The notes beneath the pieces were generated by a model, which saw only the letters and a program-made list of their open reading frames with translations, did no database searches and had not been told where the DNA came from. Below are positions 18,548 through 29,300 of a stretch of 64,000 bases of DNA, in pieces (positions within the stretch are counted from its first letter, which is position 1; each line of letters begins with the position of its first letter). Origin of the DNA: Ferruginibacter sp. (GTDB lineage Bacteria > Bacteroidota > Bacteroidia > Chitinophagales > Chitinophagaceae); NCBI GenBank assembly GCA_019638635.1, contig JAHBTM010000001.1:55200-119199 (forward strand). Direction: 5' to 3'. The position numbers were made by a program, and so were the translations under genes.

Positions 18548-18583
18548 ATCCCAATACTTCAAAAAACTGTGCCAAAAGTTTCA

Positions 18584-20209
18584 TCACTGCTTCAGTTCAC
18601 GAACTTTTTTTCCTGCAGGGATCTTTACCTGATAACTAAATCGCAGTTTTTGGGTAGCACCGGGTTCAAGTTCCAATACCCAGGAGAGTTGTCCGGTTTC
18701 GTGATGTATCGTTGCACCTCCCGCATTCATCAGTTTTACCTGTACTTCTTTTTCACGGCTTAATGGAAACTGATCGTACACATTCAGGCTAACAGCTTTG
18801 CTTTTATTATTGCGTACGGTAATTTCGAAAGTGTAGGTGCTGGTTTGAATATCGTTTTTGGTGGATACCGAGGTAAAATCTTTTACCGGTAAACGTGTAA
18901 TGGCAATGCGTTTATCTTTACCCAGCGACAGTGCCAGAGTATCTGCTTCAATATTCGGGTTGATAAAGCTTTTACCCATGTACATATTATCAATGATGAT
19001 ATTGGATTCTCCCGGCAGCAGGTTCATCGTATTCCATCCTGTAAGGTTGGCAGTGAAATACGCATCTGTATCCAACTTTGGAATAACCATATGGCGGTAT
19101 TGTGCAGATACTTTTTCATCTTTAATATTTATCGTATATGCTTTTCCGTTAGAAGGTATATGGTAGGGTAAAGTAATCTGATAGGAAACATTCAGCAGGT
19201 TTTCAGTTACAGTAGTGTAGGCCGCCACGTTAGAGGGCTCTGAAGATTCTGCAGATACTTTCTCATCGTAAACCGGGCGTAACGCAGGAATACCCTGTGC
19301 TTTGGATTGTTCCATTATAGAATACAATGGTGGAACGTACAACTGAAGAAACAACGGGTTCATTACAGGCATCATTCCGGAAGAAGAGGGCGGTTGTGTG
19401 GTAAGGGTGAGCGGTACCCCTTCCCAGTCAATACCGGTTTGATGATGCACTGCAGCCTTATAGCTCAACACAAACGATTGATCCATGGTTTTTAACCGCA
19501 TATCATAGGTGGGAATCCATCCTGCATAAGCGGTAAAATAATGTACATCGAATGATGCAGTGTTGGCTGTAGAAGCCATCACCTGTAATACCAGCCTGCC
19601 GGTACTTTGCGGTATGGGTATATTGCGTTCGGGTTGCTGATTCAATCGTAGTTGCATAGCGTTGAGTTGTTCGTTCAGCTCATCCCTTTTTATCTGTTGG
19701 ACCCACGCGGCATTTTTGAGTTCTTTAATTTTTTGAAGATAGTATTCTGTGAGTCGGATCAGTTCCGGGCTTTGAATATTTTTTTTATCCGGTGTTGTAA
19801 AATTATTATCAACCAAGGCACTGAGTTTTCTCAATAGCTCTTCTTGTAATTGCAATTCATGAAGGGCAGCCGCTATCCGTTGGCGTAAGGTTCGGATGCT
19901 GTCTACTAATTTAGGGTTGGAAACAGGCTTTACTTCCGGAGTATATATGCTGTGTTGCCACGACAAGATAGTGACCTGTTCCGGACATCCCAGCCGAAGC
20001 GAAGCCTGATCAAGCCGGTGCGACAACTGATCAATGACTACATACTGTAATCCGGGTTTTAAAGCCACCTTTGCCTGATGCTGCAACTCAGCACCGGAAA
20101 GGTAGTAAACCGACACCTGTTCTAAACGGGCACGTGTAAATACAGAGTCTTCAGCAGCTTGTGCTGCCGGTATAAAAGATAAAAGCAAAAGGGTGTGAAA
20201 GAATTTCAT
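18584..20209 (-). CDS. DUF4139 / MuiA-like secreted protein
   Basis: 541 residues from the ATG at 20209, chosen because it begins a signal peptide (MKFFHTLLLLSFIPAAQA) and the upstream in-frame extension does not. The N-terminal part (VSVYYLSGAELQHQAKVALKPG) is a DUF4140-like beta domain. A coiled coil follows (about nt 19660-19920), then a DUF4139 domain with FDVHYFTAYAGWIPTYDMR and a beta-rich end (LELEPGATQKLRFSYQVKIPAGKKV). The family includes proteins once named mucoidy inhibitor A. They are periplasmic or surface proteins of unclear role. No enzyme motif is present. The 38-aa membrane protein follows. Confidence 0.85.
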   Translation of the reverse strand: MKFFHTLLLLSFIPAAQAAEDSVFTRARLEQVSVYYLSGAELQHQAKVALKPGLQYVVIDQLSHRLDQASLRLGCPEQVTILSWQHSIYTPEVKPVSNPKLVDSIRTLRQRIAAALHELQLQEELLRKLSALVDNNFTTPDKKNIQSPELIRLTEYYLQKIKELKNAAWVQQIKRDELNEQLNAMQLRLNQQPERNIPIPQSTGRLVLQVMASTANTASFDVHYFTAYAGWIPTYDMRLKTMDQSFVLSYKAAVHHQTGIDWEGVPLTLTTQPPSSSGMMPVMNPLFLQLYVPPLYSIMEQSKAQGIPALRPVYDEKVSAESSEPSNVAAYTTVTENLLNVSYQITLPYHIPSNGKAYTINIKDEKVSAQYRHMVIPKLDTDAYFTANLTGWNTMNLLPGESNIIIDNMYMGKSFINPNIEADTLALSLGKDKRIAITRLPVKDFTSVSTKNDIQTSTYTFEITVRNNKSKAVSLNVYDQFPLSREKEVQVKLMNAGGATIHHETGQLSWVLELEPGATQKLRFSYQVKIPAGKKVRELKQ

Positions 20210-20380
20210 AAAGCATGTTTTAAGTAATGAACACAGATGTATGTTTCGGAATAATTGCATAGGCAATTCCGGGGGCCCGCTGTTAATTTGGTGTTAACCT
20301 CTCACAACCAATAGATTCTTCTATATCATTCAGGAGGAGCCATCGCTGAATATTTTTAATTTGCAACTCTTTTCCCGCAC

Positions 20381-21397
20381 ATGATAACACATTTTAATAG
20401 CGCGATCCGTTATATGTTTCAAAAAATGCGTGTATGCTGTACCGTTATATTATTGATTTCTGTGGGCATATCCTCATGTAAAGAACCGGATGCACTGATT
20501 CGCGTGGTAGATATACCACAGTTTCCTTCAGGTTCAACCCTCGAACGGTTTGGCAATAATTTGTATGTTATGGGTGATGACGCCACGCAGGCATTGGTAA
20601 TGAATTTGCAGCTACACGTAACCGATAGTATCAAGCTGTTTAACGATACGGCCCATCGTATCCCCAACATCCGCAAGGCAGATATTGAAAGTGGAGGTGT
20701 TTTTCCGGATTCAACCCTGTTGTGGATGGGTTCAGGATCTAAAGCAAACCGGCAAATGGCCATCCGCTACCGCCTCGCCACCCGCGATACACAACATGTT
20801 TCCCTCGATACATTTTATAATCGTTTATCGCTGGCCGGTATTTCCTCGCTCAATATAGAAGGGATGGTAGTAACCCCACAGCAGGTAATCCTTGCCAATC
20901 GTGGCAACGCCGGGCACCCGGTAAACCAGCTCATCTTTACCACCCATCGTTTTTGGAAACAACAGGAACGCGCGGGTATTTCCGTAGTTAAAACCGGATT
21001 TCAATCTAACCCCACTCCGGCAATGGGTGTAGAGGGTATATCAGGATTGGCATACTCCACCCGGTACGACAGGCTTTTTTGCACGGTTTCTACCGAATCC
21101 AGCAAAGACGGGATAGAAGATGGTGCTATTGGAATGAGTTACTTGTGGATTTTTGATGATATATCCCCGAAAAGAGCCTTCACCGCACTAAATCCTACTA
21201 AAATAATTTCCTTACCCGCATTGGATCCCCGCCTGAAACATCAAAAGATAGAATCGGTGGCCATACTGGAGGAAAACGAACGATATGCACGACTCGCCCT
21301 CATAGCCGATAATGATGATGGTACCACCCGTATATTCGAAGTGCAAATCAATCAGGCGCCCCCTGAACGTAAAGGGAGTAATTTCTGGGACCTTTAA
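20381..21397 (+). CDS. DUF6929-like lipoprotein, probable beta-propeller
   Basis: 338 residues from the ATG at 20381; the ATG at 20426 (MRVCCTVILLISVGISSC) would put the lipoprotein signal at the very N-terminus and may be the true start. The lipobox is GISSC. The body reads as repeated propeller blades with short motifs such as KADIESGGVFPDSTLLWMGSG, NIEGMVV, GVEGISGLAY and ESVAIL. This matches the esterase-like/DUF6929 phytase-related propellers, and the ADIESG and EGMVV/EGISG motifs are typical of them. A catalytic role is not demonstrated. It stands alone, divergent from the DUF4139 gene, with an imperfect TAATTTG box near 20360. Confidence 0.7.
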   Translation: MITHFNSAIRYMFQKMRVCCTVILLISVGISSCKEPDALIRVVDIPQFPSGSTLERFGNNLYVMGDDATQALVMNLQLHVTDSIKLFNDTAHRIPNIRKADIESGGVFPDSTLLWMGSGSKANRQMAIRYRLATRDTQHVSLDTFYNRLSLAGISSLNIEGMVVTPQQVILANRGNAGHPVNQLIFTTHRFWKQQERAGISVVKTGFQSNPTPAMGVEGISGLAYSTRYDRLFCTVSTESSKDGIEDGAIGMSYLWIFDDISPKRAFTALNPTKIISLPALDPRLKHQKIESVAILEENERYARLALIADNDDGTTRIFEVQINQAPPERKGSNFWDL

Positions 21398-21439
21398 AAA
21401 GAAATTTTGCAAAAAAGTGCAAGTTTTATCAAAACTGTT

Positions 21440-21447
21440 TAAATTTG
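21440..21447 (+). promoter_or_regulatory. TAnnTTTG element at the head of the rho leader
   Basis: TAAATTTG matches the consensus, about 140 bases before the rho ATG. It predicts a long 5' untranslated leader carrying a 12-codon frame (21450-21488). Confidence 0.5.
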
Positions 21448-21449
21448 CC

Positions 21450-21488
21450 ATGGAAACGCCTGCCAAAAGAGAAAAATCCAGTTTCTAA
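21450..21488 (+). promoter_or_regulatory. Possible 12-codon leader ORF in the rho 5' region
   Basis: ATG at 21450 reads METPAKREKSSF and stops at 21486-21488, two bases after the -7 box, so it would be leaderless. It is followed by a C-rich, G-poor stretch up to about 21570 that could serve as a Rho loading site. In enterobacteria rho is autoregulated through its leader; extension to this organism is inference. Confidence 0.35.
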
Positions 21489-21586
21489 ACTATCCCTTCG
21501 TCAGGGTTTTCCCATCAGCAAAATTTACAACCTCAACGTCATTTACACTTCTTTTTCGTTTTTCATAAACGTAGCTTAAAATTTAT

Positions 21587-23200
21587 ATGTACGATATTAC
21601 GCAACTGAACGATTTGCTCGTACCAGAATTGGTAGATATAGCAGACGAACTTAAAATTCCCCATCCGAAAAAATTAAATAAGGCTGACCTTATTCAACGG
21701 ATTATGGAACAACAATCCGCTTCCTCTGAAAAGCCCCGCAGAAAAAGGGTTTTGAAATCAGAGTCGGCCGGTAGCCAGGCTCCATTATTTAAAGAGGATG
21801 CCAAAAAGGAATCGGCTACCCGTAAAAAAACGGGAACAGAAAAAAAGCCTGTTAAAAAAGCAGATAAAGAACAAGAAGAACCGGCACCACCCATGGTTCA
21901 GGAAGAAGAAGAGCTGCAACCACTCACCGGTGAAAATTCTATGGTGCCTCCGGCCATTGCACAAATGTTACAGGCAGAAGATGAGCAGCAGGCCGGTGAA
22001 CAAATATCAACGCCTGTACCCGCCGCACCTCCGGCATACAAACAACCGTACCAACAACGTCAGCCTCCGGTTTTTAATATTGAATTTGATGGAGTGATAC
22101 TTGGTGAAGGCGTGTTGGAAATGATGCCCGACGGGTATGGCTTCCTGCGCAGCAGCGATTATAACTACCTCTCCTCACCGGACGATATTTATGTTTCACC
22201 GTCTCAAATCAAATTGTTCGGACTGAAAACCGGTGACACCGTATATGGTTCCGTAAGGCCACCCAAAGAAGGTGAAAAATATTTTGCACTTCTTAAAGTT
22301 GAAACCATCAACGGAAAAAGTCCGGAAGAAGTACGCGACCGTGTTCCCTTCGATTATCTGACACCGTTATTCCCTTACGAAAAACTGAACTTGCACACCC
22401 GAGCGGATAATTACAGCACCCGCATACTGGATTTATTTACGCCCATTGGTAAAGGACAACGCGGATTGATTGTTGCCCAACCTAAAACGGGTAAAACCAT
22501 GTTGCTGAAAGAACTTGCCAATGCCATCGCCGAAAATCATCCCGAATGTTATTTGATGATTGTGCTGGTAGATGAAAGGCCGGAAGAGGTTACAGATATG
22601 GAACGCAGCGTTAAAGCAGAAGTGATTGCATCAACCTTTGATGAACCCGCGGAAAAGCACGTGAAAGTAAGCTCCATTGCATTGCAAAAAGCCAAGCGAC
22701 TGGTAGAATGCGGACACGATGTGGTGATTCTGTTAGACTCCATCACCCGTTTGGCCAGAGCACACAACACTGTTGCACCATCGTCCGGTAAAGTACTATC
22801 GGGTGGTGTGGAAGCCAATGCCATGCAAAAGCCGAAACAGTTTTTTGGAGCAGCCCGTAAAATAGAAAACGGAGGCTCTCTTACCATCATCGCAACGGCA
22901 CTGGTGGATACCGGAAGCAAAATGGATGAGGTAATTTTTGAAGAGTTTAAGGGAACGGGTAACATGGAATTGCAACTCGACCGTAAACTATCGAATAGAA
23001 GAATTTATCCGGCTATTGATATTGTTTCGTCCTCTACACGCAGAGATGATTTGTTGTTGGATAAAGATACCTTCCAACGCCTGTGGGTGTTACGTAAACA
23101 TATGGCCGATATGAATACGGAAGAAGCACTCAACTTACTGTTGAAGCACATGAAGGGAACGAAAGACAATGCGGAATTCCTCACCAGCATGAACGGTTAA
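21587..23200 (+). CDS. rho: Transcription termination factor Rho
   Basis: 537 residues, longer than the 419 of E. coli Rho because of a charged, Lys/Glu/Pro-rich insertion (about residues 40-165) after the N-terminal helical domain ([22 protein letters not shown]), as is usual in Bacteroidota. The RNA-binding cold-shock-like domain has [23 protein letters not shown]. The ATPase core shows Walker A QPKTGKT (about residues 298-304), [10 protein letters not shown], Walker [17 protein letters not shown], and the Q/R-loop region [16 protein letters not shown]. The hexameric helicase ends transcription of untranslated RNA. It has its own terminator and leader. Confidence 0.97.
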   Translation: MYDITQLNDLLVPELVDIADELKIPHPKKLNKADLIQRIMEQQSASSEKPRRKRVLKSESAGSQAPLFKEDAKKESATRKKTGTEKKPVKKADKEQEEPAPPMVQEEEELQPLTGENSMVPPAIAQMLQAEDEQQAGEQISTPVPAAPPAYKQPYQQRQPPVFNIEFDGVILGEGVLEMMPDGYGFLRSSDYNYLSSPDDIYVSPSQIKLFGLKTGDTVYGSVRPPKEGEKYFALLKVETINGKSPEEVRDRVPFDYLTPLFPYEKLNLHTRADNYSTRILDLFTPIGKGQRGLIVAQPKTGKTMLLKELANAIAENHPECYLMIVLVDERPEEVTDMERSVKAEVIASTFDEPAEKHVKVSSIALQKAKRLVECGHDVVILLDSITRLARAHNTVAPSSGKVLSGGVEANAMQKPKQFFGAARKIENGGSLTIIATALVDTGSKMDEVIFEEFKGTGNMELQLDRKLSNRRIYPAIDIVSSSTRRDDLLLDKDTFQRLWVLRKHMADMNTEEALNLLLKHMKGTKDNAEFLTSMNG

Positions 23201-23223
23201 TTACCGGCATGTGTAAATGAATA

Positions 23224-23247
23224 GCCCGCCCAGTGCGGGCATTTTTT
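23224..23247 (+). terminator. Rho-independent terminator after rho
   Basis: The stem GCCCGC/GCGGGC (23224-23229 with 23235-23240) has a 5-base loop, followed by A then TTTTTT. Confidence 0.9.
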
Positions 23248-23319
23248 ATAATAAATGATAGAGGTGATTCAGTTGTTCTGAAGTAGGGATTTATTGATAA
23301 ATTGCTGTACACATTTCTG

Positions 23320-24366
23320 ATGTTGGAACGTATTAGTGCACATACCATCTGGAACCAACCCTTACCCATACTCGACGTGAGAAGTCCGGGTGAATATAAC
23401 CATGCCCATATTCCCGGCGCATACTCCTTGCCGTTATTTACTGATGAGGAGCGGGCTGTAGTGGGTACTGCCTATAAGCGACAAGGCCGTCAACAAGCCA
23501 TATTTAAAGCCCTCGGTTATTTCAACATGCAGGAAATGGTAAAGCAGGCAGACAGGTTATTGGTGCCGCATAAACGTGGAGACGCCCCCACAGAAGTATT
23601 GGTGCATTGCTGGCGTGGCGGCATGCGCAGCGCGGCTGTAGCGTGGCTGCTCGAATTGTACGGGTATAAAGTACAGGTTTTGGAAGGAGGATATAAAGCT
23701 TTTCGCCAGGAGGTGTTACAGGTATTCGACAAGCCATATAACTTCCGGATTGTAGGCGGATATACCGGGAGTGGGAAAACAGATATACTAACGGAACTGC
23801 ATAAACGAGGAGAGCAAATTATTGATTTGGAAAACCTGGCAGGACACCGTGGATCTGCCTTTGGAGGAATTGACAGACCTCCCCAACCTACTCAGGAAAT
23901 GTTTGAAAACACCCTTGCCCAACACCTGATGCAAAGTAACACAGCGAAGCATCTGTGGGTGGAGGATGAAAGTCAACGTATCGGTGTGTTGAATATTCCA
24001 CATAACTTATGGAAAACCATGCGCAATAGTCCGGTGTTTTTTATTGACCTGCCCTTCCACATTCGTTTGAAAAGTATTGTAACATCGTATGGAAACCTGA
24101 ACCGCGGAAAACTGATAGAGGCTGTGCAAAGAATACAGAAAAGGCTCGGCCCACTGGAAACCAAAATCACCATCGAATATCTGCAGGCAGGAAGTATTCC
24201 GGAGGCCTTTGCCATGTTGTTGAAATACTACGACAAGTTTTACCTTAAAGGTCTCCACAACCGAAACAATGTGGAACAACAGGTACAAAGTATTCCCTGT
24301 ACCAATGTCAATGAAGAATTCATCAGTCAAATACTGGATATATGCAAAAATGTAAATTATTCCTGA
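23320..24366 (+). CDS. mnmH: tRNA 2-selenouridine synthase
   Basis: 348 residues from the ATG at 23320; an earlier in-frame TTG at 23302 is less likely. The N-terminal rhodanese domain has LDVRSPGEY and the catalytic loop VHCWRGGMRSAA, whose Cys is the sulfur/selenium carrier. The C-terminal P-loop domain has GGYTGSGKTDIL and the MnmH signature region DLENLAGHRGSAFG. The enzyme replaces sulfur in the 2-thiouridine of tRNA wobble bases with selenium, using selenophosphate through a geranylated intermediate. Its length agrees with the 364 residues of the E. coli enzyme. It overlaps the next gene by 25 bases, and selD follows that, so the substrate supplier is in the same operon. Confidence 0.93.
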   Translation: MLERISAHTIWNQPLPILDVRSPGEYNHAHIPGAYSLPLFTDEERAVVGTAYKRQGRQQAIFKALGYFNMQEMVKQADRLLVPHKRGDAPTEVLVHCWRGGMRSAAVAWLLELYGYKVQVLEGGYKAFRQEVLQVFDKPYNFRIVGGYTGSGKTDILTELHKRGEQIIDLENLAGHRGSAFGGIDRPPQPTQEMFENTLAQHLMQSNTAKHLWVEDESQRIGVLNIPHNLWKTMRNSPVFFIDLPFHIRLKSIVTSYGNLNRGKLIEAVQRIQKRLGPLETKITIEYLQAGSIPEAFAMLLKYYDKFYLKGLHNRNNVEQQVQSIPCTNVNEEFISQILDICKNVNYS

Positions 24367-25283
24367 CAGGATGTTTCTTGTTTTCAGCCGGATTTCTGCA
24401 GGCGCAAGACATAACCGGATTGTGGAAAGGCACATTGTACAACGATTCCAACCGCCTGACGTACCATTATGAAATTGCTGTTTCATCCGAAAAAAACCGG
24501 TTATACGGATATTCGCACACCTGGTTTATTCTCGATAATAAACAATACTATGGGGTTAAAAAACTGAAGGTGCGGAAAATGAAAGATAAAATAATAACAG
24601 AAGATGACGGACTGATTGCACACAACTATCCTGTTAAACCCGCAAAACATGTCAAACAAATCAATATACTTGAGTTGAACGAGAACGATACCGTGCGTAT
24701 TCTGCAAGGGCCGTTCACCACCAACCGAACCAAACAATACTCCCCACTCACCGGATATGTAAAGCTGCAGCGTACAATGCAGTATCAGCAAACATCCCTG
24801 GTGCCTCACCTTGAGGAATTACAACTTACTCAAACACTGTCATTCATTGAGCCCCTGCCTGAACCTGTTCTACCGGCGGTAGCGACGATTGAAAATAACC
24901 GCCCGACTCAACAAAACCAGAAGCCGGTCCTGACGGTTACAGAGCGCACCAATCAAATACAGCACGAAACATTTTATGAATCCGACAGTTTATACCTCAC
25001 ATTATACGATAATGGAGAAGTGGATGGCGATAGTGTAAGCGTGTATATGAACGGTGTGCAGTTGTTGCATAAAGTAAGATTGAGTACCACACCCGTTACA
25101 CTCACGGTGTCAACCCAACAGGCATCCACCATACTACTGGTTATGTATGCAGAAAGTTTAGGAACCATTCCGCCCAATACAGGATTATTGATTGTGCGGG
25201 ATAAAGGCAAAGTGCATGAAATCAGATTCAGCAGCAATTTAACTGAAAATGCGGCAATCGTTTTTAAACGAAAAAACAACTAA
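24342..25283 (+). CDS. Secreted protein of unknown function inside the selenium operon
   Basis: 313 residues. A signal peptide (MQKCKLFLTGCFLFSAGFLQAQ) is followed by a small beta-barrel-like domain (DITGLWKGTLYND, SHTWFILDNKQYYGVKKLKVRK), a Gln/Pro/Thr-rich linker (about nt 24790-24960) and a C-terminal beta domain (LYLTLYDNGEVDGDSVSVYMNG, AESLGTIPPNTGLLIV). I recall similar C-terminal domains in other Bacteroidota exported proteins but cannot name the family. It overlaps mnmH by 25 bases and ends 4 bases before selD, so translation is probably coupled. An exported protein between two cytoplasmic selenium enzymes is odd; a link to selenium is only suggested by position. Confidence 0.85.
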   Translation: MQKCKLFLTGCFLFSAGFLQAQDITGLWKGTLYNDSNRLTYHYEIAVSSEKNRLYGYSHTWFILDNKQYYGVKKLKVRKMKDKIITEDDGLIAHNYPVKPAKHVKQINILELNENDTVRILQGPFTTNRTKQYSPLTGYVKLQRTMQYQQTSLVPHLEELQLTQTLSFIEPLPEPVLPAVATIENNRPTQQNQKPVLTVTERTNQIQHETFYESDSLYLTLYDNGEVDGDSVSVYMNGVQLLHKVRLSTTPVTLTVSTQQASTILLVMYAESLGTIPPNTGLLIVRDKGKVHEIRFSSNLTENAAIVFKRKNN

Positions 25284-25287
25284 CCCC

Positions 25288-26343
25288 ATGGAAGAGAATC
25301 AACACAGGCTTACACAATTTTCACAAGGTGCCGGATGCGGTTGTAAAATAGATGCTACCGTTTTAAAATCAATTATTGGGGAAAGCACTCACGGTAATGC
25401 ATGGCCGAATTTACTTGTAGGCAATCATACCAACGATGATGCCGCCGCAATGCTTATGCATAACGGAAAAGTGATACTTTCTACAACCGATTTTTTTACA
25501 CCCGTAGTAGATAATCCGGAACATTACGGGCGAATAGCTGCCGCCAATGCCATGAGCGATGTATATGCAATGGGCGGAAAACCCCTGATGGCATTAGCTA
25601 TATTGGGTTGGCCGGTGGATGTACTCCCCACCTCCATGGCAGCGCGTGTACTGGATGGCGCCCGGGCAATTTGTACCGAAGCCGGAATACCATTAGCCGG
25701 CGGACATAGTGTGCATACTAAAGAACCATTGTTTGGGTTGTCGGTTACCGGAGAAACAGATGAAGCCCATTTAAAAAGAAATAATACGGCACAACCCGGC
25801 AATATCATTTACACCACCAAGCCCATCGGCACCGGTGTACTTTGTACGGCACTAAAACGCGGACAACTCGAAGAAGCATACTACCATACGCTGGTACAGC
25901 AAATGGAAACATTGAATTCCATTGGCTCATCACTGGCCGCTATCTCCGGTGTTACATCCATGACAGATATTACCGGATTTGGATTGATCGGGCATTTGCT
26001 TGAAATGATGGAAAGCGCCTCTGTATTTGCTTCCGTGGAGTATCACCAAATTCCGGTGATGCCCGGTGTACTTCATTCTATCGGACAAAAGATGATTCCC
26101 GACGCAACCTACCGCAATTGGAACAGCTACAATGCACATATTCATTTTGAACCGGGTGTAGATGTGATGCAGGCGTTTAACCTACTGCCCGATCCGCAAA
26201 CCAACGGCGGGTTGTTGTTTACCTGCAAACCCGAGGCAACAGATGAAGTAGAGGCACTTTTCAACAAAGACCTTACTCAGCGGTTGTATCCAATAGGTAC
26301 CGTGGAAGCCTCCGGTAACAAACGGATTCGCGTTCTGCCGTAA
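25288..26343 (+). CDS. selD: Selenophosphate synthetase (selenide, water dikinase)
   Basis: 351 residues from the ATG at 25288. The active-site loop FSQGAGCGCKIDATVL carries Cys and Lys in the places of E. coli Cys17 and Lys20; the residue is Cys, not selenocysteine. NDDAAAM, STTDFFTPVVDNP, AMSDVYAMGGKPLMAL and GGHSVHTKEPLFGLSVTG are the conserved ATP and metal-binding stretches. The enzyme makes selenophosphate from selenide and ATP. With mnmH in the same operon, the product most likely serves tRNA modification. No selA, selB or selC was seen in the window. Confidence 0.95.
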   Translation: MEENQHRLTQFSQGAGCGCKIDATVLKSIIGESTHGNAWPNLLVGNHTNDDAAAMLMHNGKVILSTTDFFTPVVDNPEHYGRIAAANAMSDVYAMGGKPLMALAILGWPVDVLPTSMAARVLDGARAICTEAGIPLAGGHSVHTKEPLFGLSVTGETDEAHLKRNNTAQPGNIIYTTKPIGTGVLCTALKRGQLEEAYYHTLVQQMETLNSIGSSLAAISGVTSMTDITGFGLIGHLLEMMESASVFASVEYHQIPVMPGVLHSIGQKMIPDATYRNWNSYNAHIHFEPGVDVMQAFNLLPDPQTNGGLLFTCKPEATDEVEALFNKDLTQRLYPIGTVEASGNKRIRVLP

Positions 26344-26376
26344 ATTTTAAAGATTATCCTTAATTTTCAGGGCTGC

Positions 26377-29300
26377 ATGAGATTGTTGTTTATAGCCATA
26401 TCTGTATTTTTTGTTTTTGTATGTAATAACGGTATCGCACAAACGAATAATGAATTTGTGCAGATTGGGGTGAACAATGGCCTGTCTCAAAATTCAGTGC
26501 ACGATATCTTTCAGGATAAGAAAGGTTTTTTATGGATTGCCACCGCCGACGGATTCAACCGATATGATGGTATCCGTTTTAAAGTGTATAAACACCGTTA
26601 TGGCGATACGTCCTCTACCAACATTCCGGCCGATTATATTCAGTCGGGCATTCAGGAAGATCAGCACGAGAATTTGTGGTTGATTGCAGGAGATCACCTG
26701 GTACAGTTCAACAAAAAAAATAACCGCTTTTATATTGTGTATAACCTACGCAGTAACCCATTGTTTACCTTCAGTACCAACCAGTGTTTTCTAATACCTG
26801 TGGGAGAAGAAATGTGGGTGTTCGGCAATGGCCATACCATTTTGAAAATACATATCCTCAGTAAAAAAGCACAGCTTATGAAACTTCCGGAGGGCGTGCG
26901 GGAGGTGTTTAAAGAAGGCAATGGAAGCCGGCTTTTTGTGAATACGCCCGAAGGTTGCAGCGAACTGATTCCTCAAACCATGCAGCTGAAACCCACCGGT
27001 ATTAAAGATTCTGTGAATTCAATATCCGGCATGGGTGATTACGGCCTCGCATATATCAGCCATCAAACCATTAAACTCTACCATACCCCTACACGTACTA
27101 CCCGGGAATTAAAAACAAGGTATGATAAAACGGTGGCAAAGGATGCGCAGTTGGTTAGCATCACCTCGTGGAATAATAATTTGTTGTTTGTGGTGGTATC
27201 CGGTAAAGGATTACTGAAGTATGATTTAAAACAAGATAAAACGTCATTCTTCAGCAGTATTCCGGGCGATCCCGGCAGTTTATCCATTAACTACATCCGT
27301 AGAATATTTATTGACCGTTCTGATAATTTATGGCTGGCAACAGAAGGAGGTGGACTTAGCAAGATGGATTTAAAACATCGTAAGTTCAACAGCTATCCTG
27401 TGGGGGTGTTCAATATGCAGAACCCGGCCAACCTTATGATTAAAAGTATTTTTGCTCAAGGCAGTACCATTTATGCCGGCACCTTTGCCAAGGGTTTATA
27501 CATGATTGATACGGTAACCCTGGAGGCACGCATCAAAGAGTACCCAAGGAACGGAAGTTCGAACGGTACCGGGCCTATCACCGTTTTATATCAGGATACA
27601 CGCAAAAGGTTGTGGATGAATACTGGTAACGTTATCGGTTACACGAATATGCAAACCGGACACTGGATAGCCAGCGATACATTACCGGACTCCAATGATA
27701 ATGTGTACAGCATCTATGAAGTGGCCCCGGATACATTCATGATTGGTTGCCTCAAACGGGTATACCGTATGGTGGTGCTCCCCGGAGGTCAGGTAAAGGT
27801 AGATGATGCCCGGGTGTATCAGCATAAAAGTATTCAGGGTTTGATTCAGTCTATTGTACCCAATGGCAAAGGAGAATGGTATATCGGTATTGTAGAAGAT
27901 GGTTTCCGCCGGTGCAAGATTACAGGCAATACACTGGAGATTACCGATAGTGGTATGATGAAAACAGGTGTGCGCCATTTTTATCCGGATGCCGCCAACG
28001 GATGGGTTTGGATTGCATCCGACAACGGCCTGATTGCCTATGATGAAAGCAAACGTAAATTCATTTTATTGGACGAATCAGACGGACTAAGTAACAGTCA
28101 TGTATATGCGATTTTACCGGAAAGCAATCATGCTATTTGGATTAGCACCAACAAAGGAATCAACCGCATCGAGTTTGAAAAGCATCCGAAAAATATGTTG
28201 GCCATCCGTTCGGTACAGGTGTTTACTCAAAAAAACGGACTGCAATCCAATGAATTTAATTCAGGCGCCTGGTTTGCCTATAACCGCTCACAAATGATTT
28301 TTGGAGGAGTAACCGGTATCAACTGGTTCAATACGCAGCAAATTATTTCGAATCATCATACGCCCGAGGTGGTTTTAACCGGAGTTAAGGTGAATGAACA
28401 ACCGATTCAGAGCGACACAGCCGTGCAGTATTTAACCTCCCTCCGGCTTCCGCATCAACAAAATGCCCTATCCGTTTCTTTTGCCGCATTGGAGTTCACC
28501 AACCCTGAGGTGAACCAATATGCATACCGCATGGTGGGTGCCGATGATGACTGGGTACAAGGGAGCCATGAAGTTCGCTACGCAGGCTTGTCTCCCGGCA
28601 CCTATCGCTTGTGGGTAAAAGCATCGAACAACGATGGTGTTTGGGGTGAACCGAAACAACTACTCAAAATAATCATTGAACCACCGTTCTGGCTAACGTG
28701 GTGGTTTAAATTGGGTGCTGTTATATCCATACTATCACTAACGGCTATGGGTGTACGATATATTATCCGAAAGCGCGTACGGGAAAAAATGCGGGCAATG
28801 GAAATGCAACAGGCACTGAACGAAGAAAGATTGAGAATATCACGAGATATGCATGATGAAATGGGAACCGGCCTTACCAAAATCTCTTTACTCAGTGAAG
28901 TGGCCCGTCAGTCAGGGAATGTGGCCGCCGGTGAAAAAACATTGGGTATGCTGCAGGATATTACCGGAACGGCTAGGGGGCTCACACAAAAGATGGGAGA
29001 AATTATCTGGATGCTGAATCCTGTGAACGATACACTCGACAGCCTGGCGGCTTATTTGAAAGAATATGTGTTTCTCACTACCGACGGGCTTCATCTCGAT
29101 GTGATGACCGATTTCCCGGAACAAATCCCCTCGGTTAAACTCAGCCATGAAAAACGCCGCCAGCTATTGCTGGTTACCCGCGAAGCGTTGCACAATGCTT
29201 TGAAGCATAGCAAGGCTACCCAGCTTACGTTTGCAATGGATGTACAACCCAACGGATTTCAATTCCTCATCAGTGATAACGGTACCGGTTTTGAATCCAC

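Noticed and set aside
25288-26343. SelD as a selenoprotein with in-frame TGA
   Set aside because: The active-site position is a normal Cys codon in GAGCGCKI; no in-frame TGA exists.
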